Shown here: positions 26,851 through 36,207 of the stretch, in pieces | Layout: each line of letters begins with the position of its first letter | How positions within the stretch are numbered: position 1 is the stretch's first letter | NCBI RefSeq assembly: GCF_001623525.1 | Contig: NZ_CP015225.1 | Span: forward strand, 2,108,001 to 2,172,000 | Direction of reading: 5' to 3' | From: Pseudomonas fluorescens | GTDB taxonomy: Bacteria > Pseudomonadota > Gammaproteobacteria > Pseudomonadales > Pseudomonadaceae | Length of the DNA: 64,000 bases | Notes under the pieces: model-generated | The model's input: the letters and a program-made list of their open reading frames with translations, nothing else | The model's database searches: none | What the model was told of the DNA's origin: nothing | Position numbers and translations under genes: made by a program

Positions 26851-28029
26851 GTGGCCACTTACTCGCTCGTTATCCGACGCTTGATGATCGTTTCACTGAC
26901 CATCGTCGTCAGCCGCGCCATTACCAGTCCATTGCTCACGTTATTCCTGAGCAATAAGTTGGGCCTCAACCAACAGGATGTCGGCTTGCTGCTCGGTATC
27001 GCAGTGTTCATCGCCACCCTGTTGGCACTGTATGGTGGCTATGTCATCGACCGCCTGGAAAAGCGCCGCCTGCTGATCCTGGCGATGCTCTCCAGTGCCA
27101 TCGGTTTCATCCTGCTGACCTTTGCCGAAAACCTCTACCTGACCACCATGACCGTGGTAATCACCGAGACCGCGTCAGCGCTGTTCCTTATCGGTTCGAA
27201 AGCGATCCTCAGCGAAAACCTGCCCATGGGCCAGCGCGCCAAGGCATTTTCCCTGCGCTACACCCTGACCAACATCGGCTATGCCACCGGCCCCATGCTC
27301 GGCGTGGTGATTGCCGGTGTCTACCCGATTGCGCCGTTCCTGATCGCCGGTGGCATCGCGTTTTTCAGCATCTTCCTGATGACCGGAATCCCCAGGGATG
27401 CCGCTCTGACACCGGTCATTGGTCAACCGCCCAGTTTTCTCAAGACGCTGAAGACCCTGAAAAACGACCGCACCCTGATCATGTTCACCTGCGGCTGCCT
27501 GCTCAGCACCGTGGTGCACGGACGCTTTACCCTCTACTTGTCGCAATACCTGCTGGTGACCCACGACTCCAAACGCGCGCTGGACATCATGGCCGCCCTG
27601 CTCGCCTGCAACGCCGTCACCGTAATTCTGCTGCAATACCAGATCGGCCGGTTCCTCGATCGCGAGAAGCTGCGCTACTGGATTGCAGCGGGCACCAGCC
27701 TGTTCATTCTTGGCCTGATCGGCTTCAGCCTGGCAGACGACATGGTGAGCTGGTGCGTGGCGATGTTCATTTTCACCCTCGGTGAAATGATCATTTACCC
27801 GGCCGAATTCCTTTTCGTCGATACCCTGGCGCCGGAAGAGCTGCGCGGCAGCTACTACGGTGCTCAAAACCTGGCAGCTCTCGGCGGCGCCTTGAGCCCG
27901 GTGATCTGCGGATACCTGCTGATGCATACTCCGGCCCCCACGATGTTCTATGCGTTAAGCGCACTGACCGCCATGGGGGGCCTGCTGTGCTTCATGAGTG
28001 GTCGCAGGATGGCGATAGTGAAAAAGTAA
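26851..28029 (+). CDS. MFS transporter
   Basis: A 392-residue major facilitator with twelve hydrophobic segments. The start is read as GTG 26851 (VATYSLVIRRLMIVSLTIV), as the longer open frame overlaps the PrpD gene. YGGYVIDRLEKRRLLI is the conserved loop after helix 2, and the protein resembles the MdtH-like group. It follows the MmgE/PrpD gene by 16 bases and probably belongs to that operon, as an exporter or second importer. The start codon is the least certain part. Confidence 0.85.
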   Translation: MATYSLVIRRLMIVSLTIVVSRAITSPLLTLFLSNKLGLNQQDVGLLLGIAVFIATLLALYGGYVIDRLEKRRLLILAMLSSAIGFILLTFAENLYLTTMTVVITETASALFLIGSKAILSENLPMGQRAKAFSLRYTLTNIGYATGPMLGVVIAGVYPIAPFLIAGGIAFFSIFLMTGIPRDAALTPVIGQPPSFLKTLKTLKNDRTLIMFTCGCLLSTVVHGRFTLYLSQYLLVTHDSKRALDIMAALLACNAVTVILLQYQIGRFLDREKLRYWIAAGTSLFILGLIGFSLADDMVSWCVAMFIFTLGEMIIYPAEFLFVDTLAPEELRGSYYGAQNLAALGGALSPVICGYLLMHTPAPTMFYALSALTAMGGLLCFMSGRRMAIVKK

Positions 28030-28185
28030 TCTGAGCCAGGCACCGTACGAAAAGTAATGTCGTAAACCACAACCTGTCAGGCTTCTATTACGACGCCCGA
28101 GCACGCGGCGCGATGAAGTTTATTGCAGACCGGGATATGCTAAGGCGCCATCCGCCCGGCTGGCCTGGCTTGCAAGGAATGCGTC

Positions 28186-28627
28186 ATGGAGTTCGTGGTT
28201 CATAGCTATTGCCTGAAAGGCGCACGCCAGGAGCCTTTGCTGCCCCCTGTCACCCTGACCCCGAGTTCGTTGACCTTGACGGTCGCCGAGCTCATTCGCC
28301 TGACCGTGGCCGAACAGATCGCCGCGTTGTCGGTCCAGCACTGGCTGGAACAAGCGTCGATGCGTGAAATGCTCGACCGCCAGTACCTGAACGAGCGGGA
28401 CGTTCTTCGGCAAGCCCGTGAAGGTGCGGTTGTCATGCCTCAGGCCAGCGCGGCTCCGGACCTGGATGTCGGCGTTGAGGTCGAGCGAGCCCTGAAGGGG
28501 TTTGAAGCCCGTGCATTCCGCGTTCTGCACAACGGCGTCATGCTGCAAAGTCTCGATGAGACAATCGAATTGAGCCCCCCCTTCCACGCTCACGTTTATC
28601 CGCCTGGTGCCGCTGATTGGCGGTTGA
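28186..28627 (+). pseudogene. Small conserved hypothetical protein, interrupted by a poly-C frameshift
   Basis: ATG 28186 has AAGGA 7 bases upstream and opens MEFVVHSYCLKGARQEPLLP. The frame is protein-like to ETIELSP at about 28575, where a run of seven C residues (28574-28580) intervenes. Removing one C gives ...ELSPPSTLTFIRLVPLIGG and a stop at 28627, a convincing hydrophobic ending. As given, the frame continues into nonsense that overlaps the next gene. The corrected protein has 146 residues. I do not recognise the family. It lies 32 bases before the DUF4132 gene, so the two probably act together. Sequencing error, phase variation and real decay are all possible. Confidence 0.65.
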
Positions 28628-28658
28628 TCCTCGTCGTTCACTTCCCTCGGATACCCTC

Positions 28659-29237
28659 ATGCATTCACGCCGTCCTGTGCCCGAACAAGCCACACGCCTC
28701 GCTGCGCTGCGAGCATTCTGTGATAGCGCGTTGGATGACTATCCCGAGCTCAGCCAATATGACGAATTCGAGCCCGATTTCTGGGACGGCATCGACTGCC
28801 TGCGCATAGCCGATGATTGGGTCAGGCAGCATCCCCAGGAGGGGCCCAAGGCGCTGGCGGATAGTTTTGTGTTCCCGACCGTTTGGGACGATCTGGAGGA
28901 CCGTCGCGATCAACAGCGCTATGGCCTGCAATATCGACTCTGCGATGCGTGGATCACGGCTCACCCGGACGCCTATGCGCTGGAGCAGATCTGCGCGCGA
29001 CTGCGGCACATGCTGCAATTCGCCTTCGAGGACAGTGACTATCCATTGCCCACTGACGAAGATGGCCCGGCCTATTACCGAAGACGTCCGGACCAGGCCT
29101 GGGCCTTCCCTGACGTCCCGGCGTGCATCAATCGCCTGAGCCATTACCCGTCCACCCCGGCCTGGCAGGCCTTCGCCGAATGGTTGCTAGACGGCAGTTG
29201 GAACCGCGAGCAGCCCCCCTTCAACGCCGGGTGGTGA
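28659..29237 (+). CDS. N-terminal part of a DUF4132 protein (split by frameshift)
   Basis: A 192-residue reading frame (MHSRRPVPEQATRLAALRAF onward) that is acidic and helix-rich, with no motif I can name. It ends ...NREQPPFNAGW at 29237, just after a run of six C residues (29214-29219). Deleting one C continues the frame as REQPPSTPGGEQRTLADAYI and into the long downstream frame without a stop. The natural protein is probably a fusion of both, about 969 residues, encoded by 28659-31569. Alternatively these are two genes, and the second lacks a good start codon. Confidence 0.6.
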   Translation: MHSRRPVPEQATRLAALRAFCDSALDDYPELSQYDEFEPDFWDGIDCLRIADDWVRQHPQEGPKALADSFVFPTVWDDLEDRRDQQRYGLQYRLCDAWITAHPDAYALEQICARLRHMLQFAFEDSDYPLPTDEDGPAYYRRRPDQAWAFPDVPACINRLSHYPSTPAWQAFAEWLLDGSWNREQPPFNAGW

Positions 29238-31569
29238 ACAAAGGACACTCGCCGATGCGTATATCTATGGGCATGAGGAAATCAGGCGCATCGCGTTGGG
29301 CCTGATGGAAGCGGGCCGCCTCGATTACCCGCGCTTCGTCCGGGCGGCCAATACCTGGGGCCGCGCCATGATGTTCTACTCAGACGACACAGGACTGGAC
29401 AGCGATGATGTGGACCTGGATCGGTACGCCGATGAAGATTTCGACGAAGACGACTCAAACGACGATGACCCGCAAGACATCGATGATGAGTCATCTCAGC
29501 CTGACGACGCCCCCGCCGAAGTGCCTTCGGAACTGGCGAACTTCACCGCTCGTTACGTCGAGGACGCCCTGGCTGGATTACCCGACAACGCCGTGAAGCT
29601 GGCTGACACCTTCCGTTCGGTAGAGGTGTATCAGACTCGCTGGTTGCTACAGGCCTTGGCGGTCATCGAGCGACTGGGCATGGCGCCGGATGACTTTGAC
29701 AGCTTCGGCGATACGGCCGCGGTACTCCAATGCTTCCTGCTGCTCCAGGATTTGCCCAAAGACCAATCGGCAGCGCTGCTCGCGACGTTGTCCGGCTTTT
29801 CAAGAAACACCTTGCTGACCGCCCTGCCCTACGCCGGACAAGCCAGTCGTGTGGTGCTCGACGCGCTCGGCTGGCGTGACCTGCAGGCGTTCCAGCGTGA
29901 ATACCTGAACATTGCCCTGGCACCTCGATCCGGCTGGGGCACCGACCTGCCCAATACGCTGGATGAAACCGTGGGTGTGGTGGATCGCTACCTGCTGGAC
30001 AAGGCGCTGGCCGAGGCCGACCCAGACCACCTGCGCGAGTACCTCGCGGCACTCGAACCCTCGCACTGGGCGTTTCCCGAGACGCGTGTGCTGCTCGACG
30101 CCTACCAGGGCATCGGTCGAGCGGCGCTGGAAAAGAAGTTGACCCGCCATGCACAGGCGGCCATGCGCATCTATGGTGTACTGCCCGTCAAGGATGCGGA
30201 CGACGTACGCCAACGCTATCTGACACTCAAGAAACTGCACAAAGAGGTGCGCAAGTACGGCGCTGAACGCCAGGCCAACTCCCACGCAGCGGTGCAGGCA
30301 GGCCTGGAAAACCTGGCGCGTGCCGCCGGTTACCCCTCGGCGATTCGCCTGGAGTGGGCCATGGAATCGGGGATCGCCGAGTCCGCCCTGACAGCTGCCA
30401 CCGTCGATGGCTATGACATCACCCTCGTCATCGACGGCTTGTCGCCCACGTTGGTCATCTGCAAAGCCGGAAAGACACTCAAAACCGCGCCGCCTGCGGT
30501 GCGCAAAAACGCCGATTTCATCGCTCTCAAAACGCAGCAAACCCAGCTCAAGGAACAGATCGCCCGCTTCTGCCGCACCCTGGAAGCGATGATGAGCAGC
30601 GGCGAAACCCTGGCCCTGGACGACCTGAAGCCGCTGTTGAAAATGCCCGCCGTTCGCCTGCTGCTCGAACAGCTGATTGTGCAGGCCGACGACGCCGCGC
30701 TGGGCTGGCTCGATGCCGCGACGCTGACGGTGACTGACCTTGAAGGCCGCCAACACGTCGCTGAAAAGACTCTGCGTATCGCTCACCCTTTTCATCTGTT
30801 CACGGCAGGGCAACTGTCGGCCTGGCAGAAAGAAGTGGTGACCCATCGCCGCGTGCAGCCGTTCAAACAGGCCTTTCGCGAGCTGTACCTGCTGACACCT
30901 GCTGAGCGAGACACCGGCCTGTGGTCCAACCGCTTTGCCGGCCACCGCCTCAAAGCCAAAGTCGCCGCCCGGTTGCTACAGGTCCGCAACTGGTCGACCT
31001 CCCGCGTCGAGGACATCTATTACGAGAGCAAAGAGCACGGCATTTACGCCCTGTTCAACTTTCTGGATACCGGTCATTACCTCTCGGAAACAGAACACTT
31101 TACCTTCGACACGATTGCGTTCCACCGCGACCACAAAGCCCTACCCCTTGAGCAAGTACCGCCGCTGCTGTTCTCGGAAGTCATGCGTGACGCCGACCTG
31201 CTGGTCTCCGTGGCCCACGCCGCGGACGACTACAGCACCAGCCAAGAAACCCTGCAACGACGCGCCGAACTGGTCGGCGAGCTGATTCGAGGGCTAGGGT
31301 TGCAAAACGTTAAATGCGAAGGGCATTTTCTACACGTGACCGGCCAGCGTGCGAACTACCGCATTCATTTGGGCAGCGCGGCCATCCACATCGAACCTGG
31401 CAACTATCTGTGCATCGTGCCCGCAGGCAGCAGCGTCACGGCGTTCTACCTGCCGTTCGCCGACACCGACAGGAAAATGGCCGAGGTGCTGAGCAAGATG
31501 TTTCTGTTGCTGGATGACATGAACATCACCGACAGCCTGATCCTGGAACAAATACAGCGCGGCGGCTGA
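29231..31569 (+). CDS. DUF4132-domain protein (C-terminal part of split gene)
   Basis: The open frame runs from about 29231; the first usable start is a TTG at 29296, without a ribosome-binding site, which supports the split-gene reading. From 29296 it encodes 757 residues. A very acidic stretch (about residues 30-70, rich in Asp) is followed by helical repeats. The C-terminal third has DUF4132 hallmarks: RVQPFKQAFRELYLLTPAER and LWSNRFAGHRLKAKV. The ending (VTAFYLPFADTDRKMAEVLS, then KMFLLLDDMNI) matches the domain usually found after it. E. coli MolR/YehI belongs to this family; its biochemical role is not established. No catalytic motif was identified. Confidence 0.75.
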
Positions 31570-31623
31570 TGGTCAAGAAAATCGAATGACGTCATTCAAA
31601 CATTGAGAACACATTCACCCGAC

Positions 31624-32538
31624 TCAGAGCTTGGCTTTCGCCAGGTCCGCAATCAGAAAATCCCTGAAGGCACAAACCGCTGCCGGTAAATTGCGTCCAG
31701 CCATGCTTTGCAGTTCGATGCGCCGCGCATGCATGCCTTCATCGAGGATCGGCAAGCATTGCAGGGCCTTGTCCGCCACCTGCTTGTGCAAGGTCATTTC
31801 GCTGGCCAGGCTGATACCCCCCTCTTCGCGGACGAAGCTATAGAGCGAGGCAACGTAATTAGTGGTCAACACCGGGTCGAACAACAACCCCTGCACACCG
31901 CAACAAATGTCGAACAGTTGCCGTATCGTGGTGTCGGCCTTGGGTAACGCAATGGGCCAGGGTTGCAGCTCAGCGAGGCTGACCGCTTCACGCCCGGCCA
32001 GAGGATGAGCGTTGGAGACCACGGCAAAAATCGCCCCGCTCAGGACATGTTCGACCTTGATTTCCTTTTGCGGCGTCAGGCTGAAGGTCATCGCCAGATC
32101 GGCTTCGCCGGAACGCACCTTCTCGGTCGCTTCGGCAGGCGCACAGACCTCCAACGTGAAATGAATACCCTGATACTCACGCCGGAACGCGCTGATGGTC
32201 CTGGGCATGTATTCCAGTGCAAAGCCTTCCGAGCAGGCCACATGCACATGACCTCGTTGCAAGCCATGCAGCTCGGTAATTTCCAGCACCACCTGCTCGG
32301 CCTCAAGCTGCGACTTGCGCGCATAAGCCGCCAGTCGTGCCCCCGCCTCGCTAAGCACCATGCCCCGGGCACGACGCTCGAACAGGCTGGCATCCAGGGC
32401 CAATTCAAGCTTGGCAATCTGCCGGCTCACCGCTGACGCCGAGACATTCAGCCGTACCGAGGCTTCGCTGATCGATCCGCATCGCGCCACTTCAAGAAAA
32501 TAGCGCAGTGCCGTGGACTGCACACCATACAGCTGCAT
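31624..32538 (-). CDS. LysR-family regulator of the peptide-uptake operon
   Basis: A 304-residue LysR protein. The helix-turn-helix is GSISEASVRLNVSASAVSRQ followed by IAKLELALDASLFERRARGM. The start at 32538 (MQLYGVQSTALRYFLEVARC) fits the family N-terminus; the frame is open upstream but overlaps the divergent promoter. It is transcribed away from the peptide ABC operon, the normal layout for a LysR activator and its target. A palindrome with T-N11-A features lies 15 bases upstream. Confidence 0.92.
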   Translation of the reverse strand: MQLYGVQSTALRYFLEVARCGSISEASVRLNVSASAVSRQIAKLELALDASLFERRARGMVLSEAGARLAAYARKSQLEAEQVVLEITELHGLQRGHVHVACSEGFALEYMPRTISAFRREYQGIHFTLEVCAPAEATEKVRSGEADLAMTFSLTPQKEIKVEHVLSGAIFAVVSNAHPLAGREAVSLAELQPWPIALPKADTTIRQLFDICCGVQGLLFDPVLTTNYVASLYSFVREEGGISLASEMTLHKQVADKALQCLPILDEGMHARRIELQSMAGRNLPAAVCAFRDFLIADLAKAKL

Positions 32539-32552
32539 CGGCGCCCCCAAGG

Positions 32553-32569
32553 TTTGCCTTTTCGGCAAA
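32553..32569. promoter_or_regulatory. Candidate LysR operator
   Basis: TTTGCC-TTTTC-GGCAAA is a perfect inverted repeat with 6-base arms, 15 bases before the LysR start and in the 185-base divergent region shared with the peptide-binding-protein gene. Spacing and symmetry suit a LysR recognition site (T-N11-A type). Confidence 0.55.
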
Positions 32570-32723
32570 GGAAGTATCGAAATATTATTCTTGTGGCATT
32601 GATAGCCTTTCCCTACATTCGTGTCCAGATCAAAAAAAATACAGCCTGATCTTTTTATCCCCTTTCCGCTTTTGCGATTCGCTGCCCTTTGATTCAACCA
32701 CTCTCGCCAACGGAGACGACGGC

Positions 32724-34244
32724 ATGGGCATCAAAGGTTTCGCCTGCACTATTGCGCTGATGGGCTTCATCAGCAGTTTTCCGGCTCACGCCGGTAAAGC
32801 CAACGACACCCTGGTTTACGCTTCCGACAGTGAGCCTGAAAACATCAGCCCCTATCACAACGATCTACGCGAAGGCGTGATTCTCGGCCGGCTGATCTGG
32901 GACAACCTGGTCTACCGCGACCCCAAAAGCGGCCAATACCAACCCATGTTGGCCACTGGCTGGAAACAGGTCGACGACACCACCATCGACTTTGAGCTGC
33001 GCAAAGGCGTCAAATTTCACAACGGCGACGCCTTCACCGCCGACGACGTGGTGTTCACCCTCAACTACGTGGTGTCGCCCGAAGCGAAAGTCGTGACCGT
33101 GCAAAACGTCGACTGGATCAAGAGCGCCGAAAAAACCGGTGACTACAGCGTCCGCCTGTATTTGAAGAAGCCTTTCCCTCCGGCACTGGAATACCTGTCC
33201 AACGCCGTTCCGATGTTCCCCAAGCAGTATTTCGAGAAGGTCGGCCTGGCCGAATTCAGTCGCAAGCCAATCGGTACCGGGCCGTACAAAGCCGTGTCGG
33301 TGGTGGCTGGCGAAGGCGTGACGATGGAGATCAACAAGGACTACTTTCCGGACAGCCCACAAGGCAAGCCCCATATCGGCCACCTCAAGTTCCGGGTGAT
33401 CCCGGATGCGGAAACCCGCCTGGCCGAGTTGATGACCGACGGTGTCGACTGGACTTGGCGCGTGACCCCGGATCAGGCAGTCGACCTTAAAGGTATGCAG
33501 AGCCTGACCGTGACCAGCGGCGAAACCATGCGCATCGGTTTCCTGATTCTGGATGCCCGGGGCACCTCCACTGAAAACTCGCCAATGAAGAACCTCAAGG
33601 TGCGTCAGGCCATCAACCATGCGATCAACCGCAGTGCGCTGGCCACGCAATTGGTCGGTGGCGAAGCCAAGCCCTTGCAGGTGGCCTGTTATCCAGGCCA
33701 GTTCGGCTGCGATACCACCGCGGCCACGGTCTACGATTATGACCCGGCCAAGGCCAGGGCGCTGCTTGCCGAAGCCGGTTACCCCAATGGTTTCGAGACC
33801 GAAATCTTCGCTTATCGCGACCGTGATTACGTCGAAGCCATCATCGGCAACCTGCGTGCCGTGGGTATCAACGCCAAGCTGCGCTTCTTGAAGTACGCCG
33901 CCCTGCGCGATCAGCAGCGTGGCGGCAAGGTGCCCATGTCGTTTCAGGCCTGGGGCTCGTTCTCGATCCTCGACACCTCGGCGTCGGCCGGCACCTGGTT
34001 CAAGGGCAATCCGGACGACAACATCAAGGATCCGCAAGTCCAGGGCTGGCTGCAGACCGCTGACAACGCCCTCGACCCGCAAGTGCGCAAGGACAACTAC
34101 CGCAAGGCGTTGCAGCGCATCAGCGAACAGGCGTACTGGGCGCCGATGTTCAACTACTCGATGAACTACGCCTACACCGCCGACCTCGCGTTCACGCCGT
34201 ACCCGGACGAGCTGCCGCGTTTCGTTCAGTCCAGTTGGAAATAA
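32724..34244 (+). CDS. Peptide/opine ABC transporter periplasmic binding protein (DppA/OppA type)
   Basis: A 506-residue family-5 binding protein with a signal peptide (about 1-22, CTIALMGFISSFPAHA). Family features include LRKGVKFHNGDAFTADDVVF and KPIGTGPYKAVSV. Such proteins capture di- or oligopeptides, glutathione or related compounds. ATG 32724 is chosen because the signal peptide follows directly; the frame is open further upstream across the promoter. It is the first gene of a seven-gene operon ending in two peptidases. Confidence 0.94.
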   Translation: MGIKGFACTIALMGFISSFPAHAGKANDTLVYASDSEPENISPYHNDLREGVILGRLIWDNLVYRDPKSGQYQPMLATGWKQVDDTTIDFELRKGVKFHNGDAFTADDVVFTLNYVVSPEAKVVTVQNVDWIKSAEKTGDYSVRLYLKKPFPPALEYLSNAVPMFPKQYFEKVGLAEFSRKPIGTGPYKAVSVVAGEGVTMEINKDYFPDSPQGKPHIGHLKFRVIPDAETRLAELMTDGVDWTWRVTPDQAVDLKGMQSLTVTSGETMRIGFLILDARGTSTENSPMKNLKVRQAINHAINRSALATQLVGGEAKPLQVACYPGQFGCDTTAATVYDYDPAKARALLAEAGYPNGFETEIFAYRDRDYVEAIIGNLRAVGINAKLRFLKYAALRDQQRGGKVPMSFQAWGSFSILDTSASAGTWFKGNPDDNIKDPQVQGWLQTADNALDPQVRKDNYRKALQRISEQAYWAPMFNYSMNYAYTADLAFTPYPDELPRFVQSSWK

Positions 34245-34346
34245 TCCGCACCCAGCGGATTGAACGAGAGGTGCCGTGGCTTGCGGACCAACCCGCACCA
34301 CGGACACCACCTGACATGTCATCCATTGGATACGAGGAAACTTGCC

Positions 34347-35264
34347 ATGCTTGGATTCCTTCTGCGCCGGCTGGGCATCGCTATTTGCGTGGCCATTACC
34401 GTGTCGGTGATCAGCTTTTCTCTGTTGCACCTGTCCGGCGACCTGGCCACGGCCATTGGCGGACCGGAAGCCACCAGCGAACAGATCGAACAGATCCGCG
34501 TGCAATACGGCCTGGACAAACCGCTACCGACCCAGTACTTCAACTGGCTGGGCGATTTGCTACGGCTGGACCTGGGCGACTCTTTTTTCTTTCAGGAATC
34601 GGTCTACAACCTCGTCGCCAGCCGCTTGCCGATCACCCTCGGGTTAGGGGCCATGGCGCTGGGCATCGCCTTGCTGGTGGCGATTCCACTGGGCGTGCTG
34701 GCGGCGGTCAAACGCGACACCTGGGTTGACCGGTTGGCCTTGAGCATCGCGGTACTGGGCCAGGCGATGCCCAGTTTCTGGTTTGCACTGATGTTGATCG
34801 TGGTGTTCGCGGTGACGCTCAAGTGGCTGCCGGTGTCCGGCAATTCGACCCTGCTGCACTTCGTCATGCCGGCCATTGCCTTGGGCTACTACGCGACGCC
34901 GGCCATCATGCGCCTGACCCGTGCGGGCATGCTTGACGTGCTCAGTTCCGATTACATCCGCACGGCCCGCGCCAAGGGCCTGCGCCCTGCCCGCGTGTTG
35001 TTCAAGCACGCACTGCGCAACGCCTTGATTCCGGTCGTCGCGCTGGCGGCGGTGGAGTTCGGTTTCATGCTCGGCGGCTCAGTGGTGATCGAAACCGTGT
35101 TCTCCCTGCAAGGCATCGGACAACTCGCCTGGGACGCCATCGCCCGTGACGACTTTCCGGTGGTACAGGCCGTGGTCCTGCTGATTGCGGTGATCTACAT
35201 CATCCTCACCTTGCTGGCCGATGTGCTCAACGCACTGCTCGACCCGCGCATCCGCGTGCGCTAG
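34347..35264 (+). CDS. Peptide ABC transporter permease (DppB type)
   Basis: A 305-residue permease with six membrane segments. It opens MLGFLLRRLGIAICVAITVS and carries the EAA loop DYIRTARAKGLRPARVLFKH. GAGGAAAC lies 7 bases before ATG 34347; the frame is open to 34260. It forms the channel with the DppC-type protein encoded 9 bases downstream. Confidence 0.95.
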   Translation: MLGFLLRRLGIAICVAITVSVISFSLLHLSGDLATAIGGPEATSEQIEQIRVQYGLDKPLPTQYFNWLGDLLRLDLGDSFFFQESVYNLVASRLPITLGLGAMALGIALLVAIPLGVLAAVKRDTWVDRLALSIAVLGQAMPSFWFALMLIVVFAVTLKWLPVSGNSTLLHFVMPAIALGYYATPAIMRLTRAGMLDVLSSDYIRTARAKGLRPARVLFKHALRNALIPVVALAAVEFGFMLGGSVVIETVFSLQGIGQLAWDAIARDDFPVVQAVVLLIAVIYIILTLLADVLNALLDPRIRVR

Positions 35265-35273
35265 GAGGCTTAC

Positions 35274-36176
35274 ATGAGCACCCCCACGACCCTCGCGATC
35301 AATGACTACCTGCCACCCCCGAGCAGCCTGAGCCGAGTCCTTGGCAAGAGCTTTCGTCATCGTGGTTTCGCCATCGGCGCGGTGTTGTTGCTGATCATCT
35401 TCGCCGGTGCACTCTTCGCCCCGTGGCTGGCACCTTACGACCCTTATGCGCAAGACGTGATGCTGCGCATGAAACCGCCGGTGTGGATGGCCAACGGCAC
35501 CTGGGAATACGTCCTCGGCACCGACAAGCTGGGCCGTGACTACCTGTCGCGCTTGCTCTACGGCGCACGGATTTCGCTGTTCATCGGCATCGCGGCGGCG
35601 CTGATTTCCGGCTTTATCGGCACCGTCATGGGGCTGTTGGCGGGTTACTACGGCGGCAAGGTCGATGCGTTTATCAGCTACCTGATCACCACCCGGCTGG
35701 CGATGCCGGTGGTGATGGTCGCGCTGGCCTCCGCCTCGCTGATGGGCGGTTCGCTGAAAGTGGTGATCGTGCTGCTCGGTTGCCTGTTGTGGGATCGCTT
35801 CGCGGTGGTGGTCAGGGCTTCGGTGCAACAGATTCGCGATGCTGAATATGTGGCCTCGGCCCAGGCGCTCGGCTGCTCGACCCTGCGCATTCTGGTCAGT
35901 GAAATCCTGCCCAATCTGGTCGGCGCGCTGATCGTCGTCGCGACCCTGGAAATGGCCCACGCGATCCTGCTGGAGTCGGCCCTGTCGTTCCTCGGCGTTG
36001 GCGTGCAACCGCCGACGCCGTCCTGGGGTTTGATGATCGCTGAAGGCAAACCCTACATGTTCTTTTCCCCGTGGGTCATCGCCATTCCCGGCGTCGCCCT
36101 GATGATTCTGGTGCTGGGCATCAACCTGGTCGGCGACGGCCTGCGCGATCTGATCCTGCCCGACGGTCGCAACTGA
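35274..36176 (+). CDS. Peptide ABC transporter permease (DppC type)
   Basis: A 300-residue permease. The N-terminal helix (GFAIGAVLLLIIFAGALFAP), the segment YVLGTDKLGRDYLSRLLYGA and the EAA loop EYVASAQALGCSTLRILVSE are typical of DppC/OppC. GGAGG lies 5 bases before the start. It pairs with the preceding permease in the inner membrane. Confidence 0.95.
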   Translation: MSTPTTLAINDYLPPPSSLSRVLGKSFRHRGFAIGAVLLLIIFAGALFAPWLAPYDPYAQDVMLRMKPPVWMANGTWEYVLGTDKLGRDYLSRLLYGARISLFIGIAAALISGFIGTVMGLLAGYYGGKVDAFISYLITTRLAMPVVMVALASASLMGGSLKVVIVLLGCLLWDRFAVVVRASVQQIRDAEYVASAQALGCSTLRILVSEILPNLVGALIVVATLEMAHAILLESALSFLGVGVQPPTPSWGLMIAEGKPYMFFSPWVIAIPGVALMILVLGINLVGDGLRDLILPDGRN

Positions 36177-36207
36177 TAGACGGCCTTACTAATAGAGGGT
36201 ACCGGAC

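Noticed and set aside
28120..28641. 173-codon minus-strand frame over the small frameshifted gene
   Set aside because: The plus strand has a proper ribosome-binding site, start and a coherent protein once one C is removed.
32865..34505. 546-codon open frame on the minus strand opposite the peptide-binding-protein gene
   Set aside because: Low-complexity His/Arg/Gly-rich translation with no family likeness; the opposite strand encodes a clear binding protein with signal peptide. Long antisense frames are common in GC-rich genes.
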